Source: a bacterium | GTDB lineage: Bacteria; Ratteibacteria; UBA8468; B48-G9; JAFGKM01 | DNA: 17,464 bases | Assembly (NCBI GenBank): GCA_021160565.1 | Contig: JAGHCG010000223.1 | Location: 1 to 17,464 of the forward strand | Direction of reading: 5' to 3' | Part shown: positions 15,377 to 17,464 of the stretch, piece after piece | Numbering within the stretch: position 1 is the stretch's first letter | How the letters are laid out: every line of letters starts with the position of its first letter | The notes under the pieces: model-generated | Database searches by the model: none | The model's input: only the letters and a program-made list of their open reading frames with translations | What the model was told of the DNA's origin: nothing | Position numbers and translations under genes: made by a program

Positions 15377-17464
15377 AAAAAAATTATTCTGAAATCTCTT
15401 GCTGGAACATTTATTTCAAATTCTGAGTTTGAAAGAGGAATTTGTTTTTTGTTTTCATAATCAAAAATTTTCCCTTTGTTTTTAAGAGATTTCCTTATTT
15501 TTATTTTCAAATTCTTCTCTTTTTTTGACCAGTTTGTAATAACAGAAGCCCATTTTTCTCCCATATTCCAGACACTTATCAGTATATCCTCTGAGGGAGT
15601 AGAAGTTAAAGACCTATTTCTGTAATAGGGAATAAAGTTAGCATTTTCTATTCCTACAATTTCAGGACATTTAACATCTATGAGATACAATATTCCCTCA
15701 AAAGTTCTTCTCAATTTTCTATCTCTCTCACGGTCAGGAAGTTTGTCTCTAACAGGATTTAAAAACTGAAATCTGTAACCCATTGAGTGAACATCATCAC
15801 AACTCCTCAGAATTTCAGGAGTCCAGAAATCCATACTGTCAAAATTCTTCATTTTTTCAAAATTACTCCTTGTGAAATAATTACATTCACCTTCATAGGC
15901 AATATCTGTAAATGATAAAACCATGGGAATATTGCAGTGTGTCATATGTGTTATGACATGAGGAAATTTTCTTCCCATTGAGTAAAGAAAACATTTATAC
16001 CTTTTGACAATCTCCCTCATATTCATAACATTAAATCCTGGCTGAATTCTTCCATCAGGTAATTTATAGGCAGTTCCTCTTACTGTATCAAAATTAAGGC
16101 AGGGATAAATCATATCAATGTAAATTCCATTTATCACACCTGTTGCTTCTATCCACTTTTTAAATTTATAAAGAGAAAAATCAAGTAAACTTTCAGGGAA
16201 AAGAGAATCCCAGTAATAACCTATTGTGTAAAATTTACCATATCTTTCAGGACACCATTCATATCTGAAATATTCTTCCCATTCATTTCTATCATTATGA
16301 GCCCTGTAAGCAGTAAAAGGCATAATATGAAAATCTTTGCTTAATCTTTTCAAAACTTTTATACTCAAATCCATTTTATCATCATCAGGCCAGGGAGAAT
16401 ATGTGCAACTTCTTCCATGATAAGGGAAAAAGGCACCCCATCTTGGCATTTTTCTCCAGTTTTTTCCAGGCGTCTTAACAGGAGTTGCCATCCATCCAAA
16501 ACCAATTTCCCTTTCTTTCTTTAATTTTGTCTTTACAGGAATCAGATTTATTTTCACAACAACATTTCCGCTTTTCTCCCTCATTACTTCAACAGATGGA
16601 ATATCATCTTTAACAACCCATCCCTTATCATTATCAGCGCACCAGCTTATACCTCCCTTTTCATTTCCCAGATACCAGTAAGGAATTAAAGAACCAACAG
16701 TCATCCACTTGCTCTTTTCCTTCAAAATCGGTATATATTTCCCATCTTCTTTCTTCATCCATAAACCACTTCTTGAATAAAAACCATCAAGAGGTGTCCA
16801 TATTTTCCCTCCCTTTTCAGGTAAAACACATCCAAACCAGGCACTTATACTTCTTGCAGTATGGAAACATTCTCCAATTTCTTTTTTAACAGGAAATTCC
16901 AGAATCAGGTTTTCAACAGAAATAGTTTTTTCAGGGATAATTTTTAACTTAACAGATGAAAAACCATCAAATTCTATTTTTTGATCTATCTGAAATTTTA
17001 TATTTTTAAATTCAAATTCCTGAAGAACCTCAGCATATTCGTCACTTTTTCTCATTATCTTTACCTTTTTCGGCTTCTTTAATACAAATGAAACTCCATC
17101 AATTTTCCCTCTCAGAGATACTGGTCTTGAAAGAACTTCTTTTCCCTTACATTTTACAGAGCCAACGATACCTTTTGAAAAGTCATATTCTCTTAAAAGC
17201 ACATAAACTTTTTTCCCTTTCACTTCAACTGGTTTCCATGGTTTAGGAATTACTCCAAGACCAAGTTTATTACCAAGCCACTCAATTTTTTTAATTTCAA
17301 ATGGTTTTTCACTTTCATCAATTTTTTTATCTCCTTTTATGAAAGAGCAAACCACTTTATAAATCCCTTCTCTTAAATCTGAAATGTCCATAATCTTTTC
17401 TTCTTCAAACACATAAGCCATTTCTTTTTTTACAACTTTATTTTTATCAGAAAGAATTTTTATG
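15370..17464 (-). CDS. GH123-like protein D, partial at its 5' end
   Basis: The frame stays open through the internal ATG at 17419-17421 to the window edge, reading IKILSDKNKVVKKE before that Met. This matches the Ig-like domain of its paralogues, so the true start, signal peptide and any binding module lie outside the window. About 697 residues are visible. Counting from the internal Met, the DUF6067/GH123-like core begins WLGNKLGL (W48), with VGSLIP and NDKGWV, and the barrel starts near 350. Asp436 (GIYIDM) and Glu512 (AYEGE) correspond to Asp865 and Glu940 of protein A, and the loop LPDGRIQPGF is identical to that of A, so D is A's closest relative in this cluster. It converges on the operon and must have its own promoter beyond the edge. 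Probably secreted and active on a related sugar polymer. Confidence 0.75.
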   Translation of the reverse strand, partial: IKILSDKNKVVKKEMAYVFEEEKIMDISDLREGIYKVVCSFIKGDKKIDESEKPFEIKKIEWLGNKLGLGVIPKPWKPVEVKGKKVYVLLREYDFSKGIVGSVKCKGKEVLSRPVSLRGKIDGVSFVLKKPKKVKIMRKSDEYAEVLQEFEFKNIKFQIDQKIEFDGFSSVKLKIIPEKTISVENLILEFPVKKEIGECFHTARSISAWFGCVLPEKGGKIWTPLDGFYSRSGLWMKKEDGKYIPILKEKSKWMTVGSLIPYWYLGNEKGGISWCADNDKGWVVKDDIPSVEVMREKSGNVVVKINLIPVKTKLKKEREIGFGWMATPVKTPGKNWRKMPRWGAFFPYHGRSCTYSPWPDDDKMDLSIKVLKRLSKDFHIMPFTAYRAHNDRNEWEEYFRYEWCPERYGKFYTIGYYWDSLFPESLLDFSLYKFKKWIEATGVINGIYIDMIYPCLNFDTVRGTAYKLPDGRIQPGFNVMNMREIVKRYKCFLYSMGRKFPHVITHMTHCNIPMVLSFTDIAYEGECNYFTRSNFEKMKNFDSMDFWTPEILRSCDDVHSMGYRFQFLNPVRDKLPDRERDRKLRRTFEGILYLIDVKCPEIVGIENANFIPYYRNRSLTSTPSEDILISVWNMGEKWASVITNWSKKEKNLKIKIRKSLKNKGKIFDYENKKQIPLSNSEFEINVPARDFRIIFLE

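Noticed and set aside
17419..17421. Internal ATG as the start of protein D
   Set aside because: No Shine-Dalgarno precedes it, the frame is open to the window edge, and the upstream residues continue the Ig-like domain seen in its paralogues.
1..17464. tRNA, rRNA, CRISPR array or insertion sequence
   Set aside because: No cloverleaf-like stretch, regular spacer-repeat array or transposase frame could be seen; nearly all of the window is coding.

Overview
The window is AT-rich bacterial DNA (poly-A-rich coding strands, Lys/Glu/Ile-rich proteins, AGA for Arg) with compact gene spacing, strong Shine-Dalgarno sites and near-consensus sigma-70 type promoters. Sec signal peptides on very large, carbohydrate-active-looking proteins suggest a saccharolytic bacterium, probably of an uncultured Planctomycetes/Verrucomicrobia/Omnitrophota-like lineage. 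That placement is an inference from protein style; no rRNA or taxonomic marker is present.

Left part (1-4464). The window opens in the last codons of a probable folylpolyglutamate synthase (folC). Two bases later comes an exported protein with an S1/P1-nuclease or phospholipase-C-like zinc domain joined to a flavodoxin-like domain. Dihydroorotase (pyrC) follows, with a consensus promoter so close to its ATG that its mRNA should be almost leaderless. On the minus strand lies a RelE/ParE-RHH toxin-antitoxin pair. It sits between two direct copies of a 60-bp repeat carrying a CCGAGG/CCTCGG hairpin. Each copy supplies the stop codon of the minus-strand gene next to it: the toxin, and a xylose-isomerase-like TIM-barrel isomerase.

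Right part (4465-17464). From a 148-bp divergent promoter region the isomerase is read leftward and a three-gene operon rightward. The operon (A, B, C) encodes secreted proteins of 1168, 1257 and 1154 residues. All share a core: an Ig-like beta domain, a 'W-x-N-x-[LI]-G ... P' domain of the DUF6067/GH123-like N-terminal type, then a TIM-barrel-like catalytic region. Their N-terminal modules differ: coiled coil + CBM9-like in A, two LamG domains in B, CBM9-like in C. A fourth homologue (D) converges on the operon, its stop codon abutting that of C, and runs off the right edge.

How it fits together. A perfect 9+1+9 palindrome lies centrally between the two divergent -35 boxes, so one regulator probably controls the isomerase and the glycosidase-like operon together. 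A plausible reading is an inducible polysaccharide-use locus: secreted modular enzymes cut a polymer outside the cytoplasm, and the isomerase works on a product inside. The substrate cannot be read from the sequence. Protein C, and partly B, differ from A and D at likely active-site positions, so the paralogues probably differ in specificity, or one is non-catalytic.
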